Source: DASXRA01 sp036506155
GTDB lineage: Bacteria > Actinomycetota > Actinomycetes > Mycobacteriales > Jatrophihabitantaceae
Direction of reading: 5' to 3'
Length of the DNA stretch: 64,000 bases
Assembly: GCA_036506155.1 (NCBI GenBank)
Contig: DASXSF010000153.1
Coordinates: forward strand, 62,001-126,000
Of the stretch, positions 24,869 to 33,972 are shown piece by piece. Position numbers and translations under genes: made by a program. Under the pieces are notes generated by a model, which ran no database searches, was not told the origin of the DNA, and worked only from the letters and a program-made list of their open reading frames with translations. The first letter of the stretch is position 1. Each line of letters begins with the position of its first letter.

Positions 24869-26779
24869 TCCGCTCGGACCGGCAAGCACGTCCACAGTGC
24901 CGTCCGGGCCGAGGTGCAGGTCCAAGCGCGCGCCCGCCACGCGCAACCCGCGCACGGTCAGCTCGCCGACCGGCGACGGACGCAGCGGGGCCAGGTGCAA
25001 GGTTCCGGCAGGGACGTCGGGCCGCAGTCCGAAAAGCGATCGCAGTACCTCGATCGCCGCGGCGGCCGCCCAGGCCTGCGGGCGGCACGCCGGCGGATAC
25101 GGGACGGCGGTGTCGCCGTACAGCTCGGGCAGGCGCCACTCGAACGCTCCGGCGGCGGCGAGCAGTCCGTCGATGAGGCTGGGTGCCGGTGCCGACACGA
25201 GGCCGCGCAGCACGATCGCCGTGTCGTGCGGCCACACCGATCCGCAGTGGTAGCTCAACGGGTTGTACCCGGTCGACGTGCTGGCCATGGTGCGCAGCCC
25301 GAAACCGCTGTCCATGTCCGTAGCAGCGAGCCGGGCGGCGACCCGCGCCTCCTCGGCATCGTCGAGCAGACCGGTGCCGAGCAGGTGGCCGATGTTGGAC
25401 GTCACGGTGTCCACCCGACGGCTGCTGCCGTCCAGCGCGATTGCCGGGTATCCGTCCACCCAGAAGCGATCGCGGAAGCGTCGCGCCAACCCGGTTGCCC
25501 AGTCGCGCCATCGCTCGGCGCCGGGACGCCCGAACGCGTCGAGCAGGTCGGCACCCGAGAGCGCTGCGGCGTAGGCGTAAGCCTGGACCTCGCACAAGGC
25601 GATGGGCGGCTCGGCGAACGTGCCGTCGGAGAACTGCACCGCGTCGGGTGAGTCTTTCCAGCCCTGATTGGCAAGTCCACGCCCGGACGTGTCGCGGTAC
25701 GACACGAAGTCGTCGAAGCCGCCGAGCCATCCCAGCGCCGCCTCCACAGCGGGCAGCAGCGGCTCGACCTCCGCCGGCGGCATGCCCCAGTGCCACGCGT
25801 CGGAAAGCAGTGAGATCCACAGCGACGTAGCGTCGACCGTGCCGTAATAGACCGGCGGCAGCGGGTTATCGAGGTCGGGGCGGCGCAGCTCGTGCGGGAT
25901 CTTGCCGGGTTGCTCGCCGGTCGACGCGTCGGCGCGGGTGCCCTGGTAGCGCGCAAGCGTGCGGAGCGTCCCGGCCGCGAGTTCGGTGCCGAGCGGCAAC
26001 AGCATGCGGGCGGCCCAGATCGAGTCCCTGCCGAACAGGGTCAGGTACCACGGCACGCCGGCGGCGAGGAAGACGTCGTCCGGCGCGGCCGGGTCGGCGA
26101 CCAGCAGTGCGTCCAGGTCGGCGACGCTCTGTTCGACCAGGTCCGCCAGCCGATGATCGCGGGCGTCGACGTTCGGTGCGGCAAAGGCGGGGCGCCGCGC
26201 CGCTGTCGCGACGGGATGTGCGGCCTCGTGGCTCACGACCGTGAGCACGACCCGGAACGTCTCGCCCCGGCCGAGGTTCACCGGCCACTCCAGGCGATCG
26301 GCCGGGGGGTCGGTCCGCACCCGTACCTCCACGCCGTCGGCCGACCACGGCGGACCGCCGGCAAGCGGCTGCCCACTATCGCCCGTGCGCACCGCCCCCA
26401 TCTCCGCCAGATCGCAGCCGAGCTGGAAAGCCAGCCGGGCGCGCACGGGCGTGCGGGCGTAGGACGTGACCTCGATGTGCTCCTGCATCCCGTCGGCGAG
26501 CACACGCCGGTGCCGCCGCACCAGCACTGTCGGGTCCGTGCCGGGATCGCCCAGCCCGCGCGCCGTCGCCTCGAAGCGCGCCGTGTCACCCGCCGACCAA
26601 GCAGAAAGCGGCGCCGGTTCGACGCCGTCGAGTGTCACGATCATGAGCGACAGCACGCGCCGGTCGCTCACGTAGACGCCCTGTACCCCGGTAGCACGGA
26701 TCTGACCGTCCCGCCCGGAGAGCACCTGGGCCGGCGCGCGCACCGCGCAGATCAGATCGTGCAGATATGGCTCGCGCAT
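24845..26779 (-). CDS. Amylo-alpha-1,6-glucosidase-type protein (GDE, GH15-like)
   Basis: The 644 residues have an N-terminal GDE_N/bis domain (about 1-200, with 'GVYVSDRRVLS') and a six-hairpin toroid with 'PWYLTLFGRDSIWAARMLL', 'GKIPHELRRPD', 'NQGWKDSPDAVQ' and 'CGSVWPHDTAIVLRGL'. These are hallmarks of the glycogen-debranching glucosidase family common in Actinobacteria. It probably acts on alpha-glucans or alpha-glucosides in the cytosol; the substrate is unproven. The ATG at 26779 gives a standard N-terminus. It is divergent from ligA by 39 bp. Confidence 0.85.
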   Translation of the reverse strand: MREPYLHDLICAVRAPAQVLSGRDGQIRATGVQGVYVSDRRVLSLMIVTLDGVEPAPLSAWSAGDTARFEATARGLGDPGTDPTVLVRRHRRVLADGMQEHIEVTSYARTPVRARLAFQLGCDLAEMGAVRTGDSGQPLAGGPPWSADGVEVRVRTDPPADRLEWPVNLGRGETFRVVLTVVSHEAAHPVATAARRPAFAAPNVDARDHRLADLVEQSVADLDALLVADPAAPDDVFLAAGVPWYLTLFGRDSIWAARMLLPLGTELAAGTLRTLARYQGTRADASTGEQPGKIPHELRRPDLDNPLPPVYYGTVDATSLWISLLSDAWHWGMPPAEVEPLLPAVEAALGWLGGFDDFVSYRDTSGRGLANQGWKDSPDAVQFSDGTFAEPPIALCEVQAYAYAAALSGADLLDAFGRPGAERWRDWATGLARRFRDRFWVDGYPAIALDGSSRRVDTVTSNIGHLLGTGLLDDAEEARVAARLAATDMDSGFGLRTMASTSTGYNPLSYHCGSVWPHDTAIVLRGLVSAPAPSLIDGLLAAAGAFEWRLPELYGDTAVPYPPACRPQAWAAAAAIEVLRSLFGLRPDVPAGTLHLAPLRPSPVGELTVRGLRVAGARLDLHLGPDGTVDVLAGPSGLRLEIAK

Positions 26780-26805
26780 GCAGCCATTCTGTCGGGGCGA
26801 GTCGG

Positions 26806-26811
26806 TAACGT
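26806..26811 (+). promoter_or_regulatory. -10 box (TAACGT) of ligA
   Basis: TAACGT lies 7 nt upstream of the GTG at 26819 and supports that start over the long open frame that continues upstream. Confidence 0.45.
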
Positions 26812-26818
26812 TCGACCC

Positions 26819-28951
26819 GTGACCGAGCCCAAGGTGGCGACCGCCGACGCGCGCGAAGAGCACGCGCTGCTGAGCCAGACGATCGACGAGGCTCGCTACC
26901 GCTACTTCGTGCTCGACGCGCCGACCCTCAGCGACGCCGACTACGACGTCATGATGCGGCGGCTACAGGCCCTCGAGGACGAGTTCCCGGAACTGCGTAC
27001 GCCGCAGTCGCCGACCCAGAGTGTGGGCGGAACGTACTCGACGCTGTTCACGCCGGTCGACCACCTCGAGCGCATGCTCAGCCTCGACAACGCATTCAGC
27101 CAGGACGAGATCACCGCATGGGCACACCGCGTCGAGCGCGACGCCGGGCTTGTCCCGGCGTACCTGTGCGAGCTCAAGGTCGACGGGCTGGCTGTCAGCC
27201 TGCTCTACCAGGGCGGCAGGCTAGTTCGCGGCGCGACGCGCGGCGACGGGCGCACCGGCGAGGACGTCACTCCGAACATCCGCACCATCTCCGTAGTGCC
27301 CTCCCGCCTCGTCGGCGACGACGTGCCCGAGACGCTGGAGGTGCGCGGCGAGGTGTTCTTTCCGGTCGCCGACTTCCAGGGGTTGAACGAGTCGCTGGTC
27401 GAGGCGGGCAAGGCGCCGTTTGCCAACCCGCGCAATGCCGCGGCGGGGAGCCTTCGCCAGAAGGACCCGCGCATCACGGCGTCCCGCCCGCTGCGCATGG
27501 TCATCCACGGGGTGGGCCGCGTCGAGGGCGGCCCACCCGTGAAGGCTCAGTCGGAGTGGTATGCGGCGCTTGCCGGCTTGGGTCTGCCCACGTCCGCGCG
27601 TTTCGAGGTGGTGCCCGACCTGACCGGTGTGCGCCGATTCATCGACCACTACGGCGAGCACCGGCACTCCGTCGAGCACGAGATCGACGGCGTGGTCGTC
27701 AAGGTCGACGACCTCGCATTGCAGCGCCGGCTGGGCTCCACCAGCCGGGCACCGCGCTGGGCGATCGCATTCAAATACCCTCCGGAGGAAGTCAACACCA
27801 AGCTCCTCGACATCCGCGTCAACGTCGGCCGCACCGGGCGGATCACGCCGTTCGGAGTGATGGAGCCGGTGCGCGTGTCCGGCTCGACGGTCGAGATGGC
27901 GACGCTGCACAACGCGTCCGAGATCGAACGCAAGGGCGTGCTGATCGGCGACACCGTGGTACTGCGTAAGGCCGGTGATGTGATCCCCGAGATCGTCGGC
28001 CCGGTGGTGGCGCTGCGCGACGGTTCCGAGCGGCGCTTCGAGATGCCGACGCACTGCCCCGAGTGCGGCACGCTGCTCGGCTACGAGAAGGAGGGCGACG
28101 CAGACCTGCGCTGCCCCAACACACGCTCCTGCCCGGCACAACTGCGCGAGCGGCTGTTCCACGTAGCCGGCCGCGGCGCGTTCGACATCGAGGTCCTCGG
28201 GTACGAGGCGGCCGTGGCGCTGCTTCAGTCCGGGGTGGTGCAAGACGAGGGCGACCTGTTCGCCCTCGACGGCGACACGCTGCGCCAGGTACCGATGTTC
28301 ACCCGCGCCGCGAAGAAGGGCGATGCGCCGGAGGCGGTACGCGATGGGCGGGTGCTCTCGGCGAACGCCCAGCGGCTGCTGGACAACCTCGAGGTGGCCC
28401 GGCACCGCCCGCTGTGGCGGGTGCTGGTCGGGCTCTCGATCCGCCACGTCGGTCCCACGGCAGCGCAGGCGCTGGCCCGTGAGTTCGGCTCGCTGGACCG
28501 GATCGCGGCAGCGTCGATCGACGAGCTGGCCGACGCAGAGGGCGTCGGGCCGACCATCGCCGAGGCGATCCGCGAGTGGTTCGCCGTCGACTGGCATCGC
28601 GAGATCGTCGAGAAGTGGCGTGCCGCCGGGGTGTCGCTGACCGACGAGGTCGCCGACGAGGGCCCACGCCCGCTTTCCGGGCTGTCGGTCGTGGTCACCG
28701 GCTCGCTGGCCGAGTTCTCCCGTGACTCCGCCACGGAGGCGATCACCGTGCGCGGCGGCAAAGTGTCGGGCTCGGTCTCGAAGAAGACAGCCTTCGTCGT
28801 GGTGGGCGACTCGCCGGGCAGCAAGTACGACAAGGCGGTTCAACTCGGGGTGCCGGTGCTCGACGAGGACGGATTCCGTGTGCTGCTGGAGAAGGGCCCC
28901 GACGCCGCCCGCGAGGTAGCTCAGCCAGCCAACGACGGCGCGGCGAAGTAG
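26819..28951 (+). CDS. ligA: NAD-dependent DNA ligase
   Basis: It seals nicks in replication and repair using NAD+. The 710 residues run in the usual order: Ia domain, adenylation domain with nucleophile Lys at about 120 in CELKVDG, OB fold, Cys4 zinc finger ('CPECGTLLGY...CPNTRSCPAQ'), helix-hairpin-helix repeats and a C-terminal BRCT domain ('LSVVVTGSLAEFSRDSATEAI'). All are intact. The 3' end overlaps the convergent GNAT gene by 31 bp. Confidence 0.97.
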   Translation: MTEPKVATADAREEHALLSQTIDEARYRYFVLDAPTLSDADYDVMMRRLQALEDEFPELRTPQSPTQSVGGTYSTLFTPVDHLERMLSLDNAFSQDEITAWAHRVERDAGLVPAYLCELKVDGLAVSLLYQGGRLVRGATRGDGRTGEDVTPNIRTISVVPSRLVGDDVPETLEVRGEVFFPVADFQGLNESLVEAGKAPFANPRNAAAGSLRQKDPRITASRPLRMVIHGVGRVEGGPPVKAQSEWYAALAGLGLPTSARFEVVPDLTGVRRFIDHYGEHRHSVEHEIDGVVVKVDDLALQRRLGSTSRAPRWAIAFKYPPEEVNTKLLDIRVNVGRTGRITPFGVMEPVRVSGSTVEMATLHNASEIERKGVLIGDTVVLRKAGDVIPEIVGPVVALRDGSERRFEMPTHCPECGTLLGYEKEGDADLRCPNTRSCPAQLRERLFHVAGRGAFDIEVLGYEAAVALLQSGVVQDEGDLFALDGDTLRQVPMFTRAAKKGDAPEAVRDGRVLSANAQRLLDNLEVARHRPLWRVLVGLSIRHVGPTAAQALAREFGSLDRIAAASIDELADAEGVGPTIAEAIREWFAVDWHREIVEKWRAAGVSLTDEVADEGPRPLSGLSVVVTGSLAEFSRDSATEAITVRGGKVSGSVSKKTAFVVVGDSPGSKYDKAVQLGVPVLDEDGFRVLLEKGPDAAREVAQPANDGAAK

Positions 28952-29436
28952 TGCAACACTTCGTGGCTGCCGTCCGGCGCTGTCCAGTCGGCGATACCCG
29001 TGCCGACATGCTGCCAGCCCAGCCGCTGATACAGCGCGATCGCAGCGCCGCTGCGTTCGATGACCTCCAGGCAGAGACGTAGGGCGCGAGCGGATGCCTC
29101 GCGCGCAGCCGCGTCGAGCAGTCGCTCGCCGAGTCCTTCGCCGCGCGCGAGCGGCACCACGAACAGCCGCAGCACGACACCGATGCGCTGCGGCGGCAGG
29201 CCCACGGCGGCCGCGAGCGCGGACTCGGCGCTGCCGTCGCCCAGCACGACGTGGCCCACGACCTTTGCGCCGTCGTCGGCCACCCATGCGGCGAGCGTGC
29301 GTTCGGACCCGGTGAGCCAGCGCACCGGGTCGGCCGGCCACGCCAGCGGGTAGCGGTCGGCCGCGTGCACGGTTGCTAGGGCCGCAACACAGCCGTCCAG
29401 ATCCGACGGTCGCCGCGGCCGAATGAGCCCAGGCAT
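28921..29436 (-). CDS. GNAT-family N-acetyltransferase
   Basis: The 171-residue GNAT protein has strand beta4 'RIGVVLRLFVVPLARGEGLGERLLDAA', with the acetyl-CoA pyrophosphate loop R/Q-x-x-G-x-G/A as RGEGLG, and C-terminal 'ALYQRLGWQHVGT'. The substrate is unknown. The ATG at 29436 is preceded by AACGAT 6 nt away. It converges with ligA. Confidence 0.88.
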   Translation of the reverse strand: MPGLIRPRRPSDLDGCVAALATVHAADRYPLAWPADPVRWLTGSERTLAAWVADDGAKVVGHVVLGDGSAESALAAAVGLPPQRIGVVLRLFVVPLARGEGLGERLLDAAAREASARALRLCLEVIERSGAAIALYQRLGWQHVGTGIADWTAPDGSHEVLHYFAAPSLAG

Positions 29437-29510
29437 GTGGGCATCGTTGCAAAGCCGCCTGGGCGCGCCGCGATCATCCGCAACAGCCCGGCTGTCACGA
29501 TTGCCGGAGC

Positions 29511-31412
29511 ATGACCACAGCGGCTGCGCGTCCACGGCTCGCGGGTCTGGATGGCCTGCGTGCCTTCGCCGTGGCGGCGGTCGTGGTGTTTCACTTCGCG
29601 CCGACGGTGCTGCCCGGCGGGTTCCTGGGCGTGGACCTGTTCTTCGTGATCAGCGGGTACCTGATCACCCGTCTGCTGCTCGCCGAGATCGACGCGACCG
29701 GCCGGCTGGCGATTCGCGACTTCTACGCGCGCCGAGTGCGCCGGTTGGTACCCGCTGTCGTGGCATTGCTGCTCGTCACTTCGACCGCGAGCGCGCTGCT
29801 GTGGCGCGACGAACTGCCCACAACGCGCGGCGGCGTACTGGCGAGCCTGGCATACGTCACGAACTGGTGGCTGATCGGCAGCCACCAGTCGTACTTCGTC
29901 GCATCGGGCCGGCCGCCGATGGTGCAGCACCTGTGGTCGCTCGCCATTGAGGAGCAGTACTACCTGATATGGCCGGTCCTCCTGGCCGTTATCACCCGTG
30001 CATACCTCGCTTGGCGGCGCCGGGACGTCCGCGCGAGGGCCGTGCTCGCCGCCGGGCGGCTCTACCGGGTAGCCGGGGTGGCTGCCGCGCTCGCGGCCGG
30101 GTCGACGCTCACCATGGCGCTGATCGCCGTGCACGACGACGTCCCCTACGGCGCCGACTCCGGCCGCGTGTACTTCGGCACCGACACTCACGCGATGGGA
30201 CTGTTGCTCGGCGCCGCCGCCGGCGCGCTTGCGACCCGGGGCACGCTGCCCTTCGCACGGCGCCGGCCGCTGCTGCGCGGGGCGTTCCTGACCGATCTCG
30301 CGGCAGCGCTCGCCCTGGTCCTGCTCGTCCAGATCATGACGGGTGTCGACGAGTTCGACCCCGGGCTCTACCGCGGCGGGTTCCTCGCCGCGAGCGTGCT
30401 GTGCGTCGTGGTCGTGGCGGCCGTGCCCCGGCCGGTCAGCGCGCTCGGCTGGCTGCTCGACCGGGCGCCGCTGCGCTGGCTCGGCAGCCGGTCGTACTCG
30501 ATATACCTCTGGCACTGGCCGGTCGCGGTGGTGACCCGGCCCGAGGTCGACCTTGCCCTTGGCGGGTGGCAGCTGTTCGTGCTCCGCACCGCTATCACGG
30601 TCGGGCTGGCCGAAGCGAGCTTCCGTCTCATCGAGCAGCCGTTCCGGGTCGCGGGCCTTTCCGGCATCGTGCACGCATGGGGTTGGCCACGGCTCTCGAG
30701 CACCGCGCGGGCCCGTGTCGTTCCGGCCGCCGTCGCCGGCGTGCTGGTCGTCCTCGGGTCGCTGATCTCGGTTTTCGCCTACACCGCGCCGTCACCGGCG
30801 CTGGCCTCGTCGGGGCACACCCCGGAGCGCTCGACGAGCACGGCCCCGCCCGCATCGCCGCGACCCGCCGCGCGCACGGCGCGCGCGCGCCCGCACGCGG
30901 CCACGCACCCCACGCCCACGCCGCGCACATCCGAACCGCCGCCCGCACCCACGGTGAGCGCATTCGGCGACTCGGTCATGCTCGGCGCGACGCCGCAGCT
31001 GCGCGCTCTGATCACGCACATTTCCGTGTCCGCGGTTGAGGGACGGCAGGCTCGCGACGTCTTCGCGGACATCGCGCAGCACCGGGCCGCCGGCACGCTG
31101 GGCAGCTGTGTCGTGATCCACACGGGCGACAACGGCATCATCCCGCCGGACGATCTGTCCGCCGTACTGGCGTTGCTTCGCGACCGCAGCCGTGTCGTGG
31201 TGCTCACCGACCGGGTCCCGCGCGACTGGCAAGCCCCTAACAACGACACGCTGCACGCGGTGGTGGCGCGCTTCCCCAACGCCGTGCTCGTCGACTGGTA
31301 CGGCATCTCCAATCCGCACCGGGATTGGTTCTACAAGGACGGCCTGCACCTGCGCGCGACCGGCACGCACGCCTATGCCGACGCCATTGCCGCGGTGCTC
31401 AGGGCTGGGTAG
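29511..31412 (+). CDS. Acyltransferase-3 / SGNH-hydrolase O-acetyltransferase (OafA/YrhL type)
   Basis: This is a two-part cell-envelope enzyme of 633 residues. The N-terminal ~400 residues have about ten membrane helices and acyltransferase-3 motifs: 'GLDGLRAFAVAAVVVFHF', 'GVDLFFVISGYLIT' and 'RRVRRLVPA'. A Pro/Thr/Ser/Ala-rich linker follows (about 430-480), then an SGNH domain with the catalytic Ser in 'SAFGDSVMLG' and an Asp/His pair in 'KDGLHLRATGTHAYADAI'. Such proteins O-acetylate peptidoglycan or surface glycans, with the SGNH domain outside the membrane. The acceptor is unknown. Confidence 0.9.
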   Translation: MTTAAARPRLAGLDGLRAFAVAAVVVFHFAPTVLPGGFLGVDLFFVISGYLITRLLLAEIDATGRLAIRDFYARRVRRLVPAVVALLLVTSTASALLWRDELPTTRGGVLASLAYVTNWWLIGSHQSYFVASGRPPMVQHLWSLAIEEQYYLIWPVLLAVITRAYLAWRRRDVRARAVLAAGRLYRVAGVAAALAAGSTLTMALIAVHDDVPYGADSGRVYFGTDTHAMGLLLGAAAGALATRGTLPFARRRPLLRGAFLTDLAAALALVLLVQIMTGVDEFDPGLYRGGFLAASVLCVVVVAAVPRPVSALGWLLDRAPLRWLGSRSYSIYLWHWPVAVVTRPEVDLALGGWQLFVLRTAITVGLAEASFRLIEQPFRVAGLSGIVHAWGWPRLSSTARARVVPAAVAGVLVVLGSLISVFAYTAPSPALASSGHTPERSTSTAPPASPRPAARTARARPHAATHPTPTPRTSEPPPAPTVSAFGDSVMLGATPQLRALITHISVSAVEGRQARDVFADIAQHRAAGTLGSCVVIHTGDNGIIPPDDLSAVLALLRDRSRVVVLTDRVPRDWQAPNNDTLHAVVARFPNAVLVDWYGISNPHRDWFYKDGLHLRATGTHAYADAIAAVLRAG

Positions 31413-32070
31413 CGGCCGCCTGCGCGGCGCGGGTGACACTGTCAGCAACACCCGCCAGGTGCCGCAGCCGCATCAGCTCGGCACGCAGCCAGCGCAGCGC
31501 CGGGCGCCCCACCAACAGCGCTCCCTCGCCGAGCGGCGCCACCGCCAGTTCGGTGCCGAGCCCGGACCAGTCGCGCGGCGCCCACGGCTCGTGCGCGTCG
31601 AGCAGCCGAGCAGGACGTGGCGGCCACCACGGCACGGGCAGCTCGGCGAGTTCGGGCGCAGCGGCGCTGCGCGCGACCACCCGGGACAGGCCGTCGGCGG
31701 GCGGGTCCAGCACGATCGACCAGCCCGGACGGAAGATGCGGGCCACCCCGTCGGTGAGGACCTGCAGTGGGTCGTCCGGCCCGGCGGCGAGCTCGTCGAG
31801 CACCTCGAGCTCGCGGTGCGGGTCCAGGGTCCCGGCGTACGGACGGATCGACTCGACGCGCACCCCCGGCACCGAGCGCGCGGCGGTGACCAGCGAGTCA
31901 GCCAGTCGGTCAGGGGGCAGATCCACCACCAGGTCGTCGACCGCGTGGTCGGGCGAGCGTTCGATCACGTCCACGGAGAGGATGTCCGCCCCGGCACCGC
32001 CGAGCGCCGTGGCCACCGCGCCGAGCGCACCCGGCCGGTCGGGCAGCACCACGCGCAGCAGGTAGGACAT
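31399..32070 (-). CDS. ACT-domain protein
   Basis: The 223 residues have an N-terminal ACT domain ('LLRVVLPDRPGALGAVATALGGAGADILSVDVIE', about 3-75), then about 140 residues of unclear fold ending in a helical segment. ACT domains bind amino acids, and this one could sense a ligand for a nearby pathway. Sited beside gatCAB like Rv3013 in M. tuberculosis (from memory). The ATG at 32070 has a GAAGGGGAAG purine stretch upstream. It is divergent from gatC and overlaps the acyltransferase tail by 14 bp. Confidence 0.8.
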   Translation of the reverse strand: MSYLLRVVLPDRPGALGAVATALGGAGADILSVDVIERSPDHAVDDLVVDLPPDRLADSLVTAARSVPGVRVESIRPYAGTLDPHRELEVLDELAAGPDDPLQVLTDGVARIFRPGWSIVLDPPADGLSRVVARSAAAPELAELPVPWWPPRPARLLDAHEPWAPRDWSGLGTELAVAPLGEGALLVGRPALRWLRAELMRLRHLAGVADSVTRAAQAAATQP

Positions 32071-32159
32071 GTGATCAGCTTCCCCTTCTCGTGTGTCCGG
32101 CGAGTTAAGCAGCGCAAGCGGGGGGCCGAATCCGCGCGACCGTTCCGTGGGGTGGCTCG

Positions 32160-32165
32160 TAGACT
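32160..32165 (+). promoter_or_regulatory. -10 box (TAGACT) of the gatCAB operon
   Basis: TAGACT lies 8 nt before the GTG at 32174 and supports that start over longer alternatives. Confidence 0.45.
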
Positions 32166-32173
32166 CGCCCATC

Positions 32174-32488
32174 GTGCCGAACGATTCGCCGAGAAACATC
32201 AGCCGGGCCGAGGTGTCGCATCTCGCGCGCCTCGCCCGCCTTGCCGTCACCGACGAGGAACTCGACGTGTTCGCGGGTCAGCTCGACGTCATCCTGGGCG
32301 CGGTCGCACGGGTCGGCGAGGTCGCGGCTCCCGACATCCCGCCGACTTCGCACGCGGTGCCGATGACCAACGTGCTGCGTGCTGACGAGTTGCGGCCCTG
32401 CCTGCCCCGCGAGGCGGTGCTGGCGGCCGCGCCGGACGTCGAGGACGGCAAGTTCCGTGTCCCCCGAATTCTGAGCGAGGAAGCGTGA
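32174..32488 (+). CDS. gatC: Asp/Glu-tRNA amidotransferase subunit C
   Basis: The 104-residue small subunit clamps GatA to GatB. Typical 'ISRAEVSHLARLARLAVTDEELDVFAGQLDVIL' and 'VAAPDIPPTSHAVPMTNVLRADEL' segments are present. It is the first gene of the gatCAB operon and overlaps gatA by GTGA. Confidence 0.95.
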   Translation: MPNDSPRNISRAEVSHLARLARLAVTDEELDVFAGQLDVILGAVARVGEVAAPDIPPTSHAVPMTNVLRADELRPCLPREAVLAAAPDVEDGKFRVPRILSEEA

Positions 32489-33972
32489 GCGCCGAGTTGA
32501 TCAGGTCGACGGCGACCGAGCTTGCCGGGCTGATCGCTGCTGGTGAGGCGTCCGCCGTCGAAGTGGCGCAGGCGCACCTGGACCGGATCGCCGAGGTCGA
32601 TGACCAGGTGCACGCGTTTCTTCACCTGGACGCCGACGGGGCGCTGCGCGCGGCCGCGGCGGTTGACGCGCGCCGCGCCCGCGGCGAGGCGCTCGGCCCC
32701 CTGGCCGGGGTGCCGCTCGCCATGAAGGACGTCGTGGTGACCGAGGGCTTGCCGACCACGGCCGGCTCGAAGATCCTCGAAGGCTGGGTGCCGCCCTACG
32801 ATGCGACGATCAGCCGCCGCATCAAGGACGCCGGCGTCGTCATGCTCGGCAAGACCAACATGGACGAGTTCGCGATGGGATCGTCCACCGAGAACTCGGC
32901 CTTCGGCCCGACGCACAATCCCTGGGATCTAGCGCGCGTGCCGGGCGGTTCGGGTGGCGGATCGGCCGCCGCTCTCGCCGCGTACGAGGCTCCGCTCGCG
33001 ATCGGGACCGACACGGGCGGCTCGATCCGGCAACCGGCCGCCGTCACCGGGACGGTCGGCGCCAAGCCGACATACGGCGGCGTATCACGATACGGGCTGA
33101 TCGCGCTCGCGTCCTCCCTCGACCAGGCCGGGCCGTGCGCCCGGACAGTGCTCGACGCGGCGCTGCTGTACGAGGTCATCGCCGGCCACGATCCGTGCGA
33201 CTCGACGTCGATCGCGGGGCCGGTGCCACCCGTTGTCGCGGCCGCGCGTGAGGGGGCCCGCGACGACCTGACCGGCGTGCGGGTGGGCGTCGTTCGCGAG
33301 CTGGGCGGTGCGGGCTACCAACCCGGAGTGCTCACCGCGTTCCACGACGCCGTCGAGACGCTGCGCAAGCTGGGCGCCGACGTCGTCGAGGTGAGCTGCC
33401 CGAACTTCGACTATGCGCTGGCCGCCTACTACCTGATCCTGCCGAGTGAGTGCTCGTCCAACCTCGCCCGGTACGACGCGGTGCGCTACGGGCTGCGGGT
33501 CGGCGACGACGGCGTCCATCCGCTGGAGGAGGTCATGTCGCTGACCCGCGAGGCAGGCTTCGGCCCCGAGGTGAAACGCCGGGTCATGATCGGCACGTAC
33601 GCGCTTTCGGCCGGTTACTACGACGCGTACTACGGGCAGGCGCAGAAGGTACGTACCCTGATCGCGCGTGACTTCGCGACCGCGTTCGAGCAGGCCGACG
33701 TGCTGGTGTCGCCGTCGACGCCGTTCGTGGCGTTCGGCATCGGTGAACGAGTCGACGATCCGATGGCGATGTACGTGAACGACCTGTGCACGTTGCCCGC
33801 GTCGCTGGCCGGTACGCCGGCGATCTCCGTGCCGTGCGGGCTCTCCGAAGGGTTGCCCGTCGGGCTGCAGGTCATGGCACCCGCCCTGGGCGATGACCGC
33901 TGTTACCGAGTGGCAGCGGCGTACGAGGCGGCGGTCGAGCGGATCACGCCACCTGTGGGGGTGCTCGCATGA
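32485..33972 (+). CDS. gatA: Asp/Glu-tRNA amidotransferase subunit A
   Basis: This is the amidase subunit that frees ammonia from glutamine for transamidation of Glu-tRNA(Gln) or Asp-tRNA(Asn). The 495 residues carry the Ser-cisSer-Lys triad: Lys in 'LAMKDVVVTEG', cis-Ser in 'GGSGGGSAAALAAYEAPLA' and Ser in 'DTGGSIRQPAAVTG'. It is coupled to gatC and gatB by 4-bp overlaps. Confidence 0.97.
   Translation: MSAELIRSTATELAGLIAAGEASAVEVAQAHLDRIAEVDDQVHAFLHLDADGALRAAAAVDARRARGEALGPLAGVPLAMKDVVVTEGLPTTAGSKILEGWVPPYDATISRRIKDAGVVMLGKTNMDEFAMGSSTENSAFGPTHNPWDLARVPGGSGGGSAAALAAYEAPLAIGTDTGGSIRQPAAVTGTVGAKPTYGGVSRYGLIALASSLDQAGPCARTVLDAALLYEVIAGHDPCDSTSIAGPVPPVVAAAREGARDDLTGVRVGVVRELGGAGYQPGVLTAFHDAVETLRKLGADVVEVSCPNFDYALAAYYLILPSECSSNLARYDAVRYGLRVGDDGVHPLEEVMSLTREAGFGPEVKRRVMIGTYALSAGYYDAYYGQAQKVRTLIARDFATAFEQADVLVSPSTPFVAFGIGERVDDPMAMYVNDLCTLPASLAGTPAISVPCGLSEGLPVGLQVMAPALGDDRCYRVAAAYEAAVERITPPVGVLA

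Noticed and set aside
27221..29452. 743-codon minus-strand open frame across ligA
   Set aside because: Antisense shadow of ligA and the GNAT gene; low-complexity Arg/His/Ala composition.
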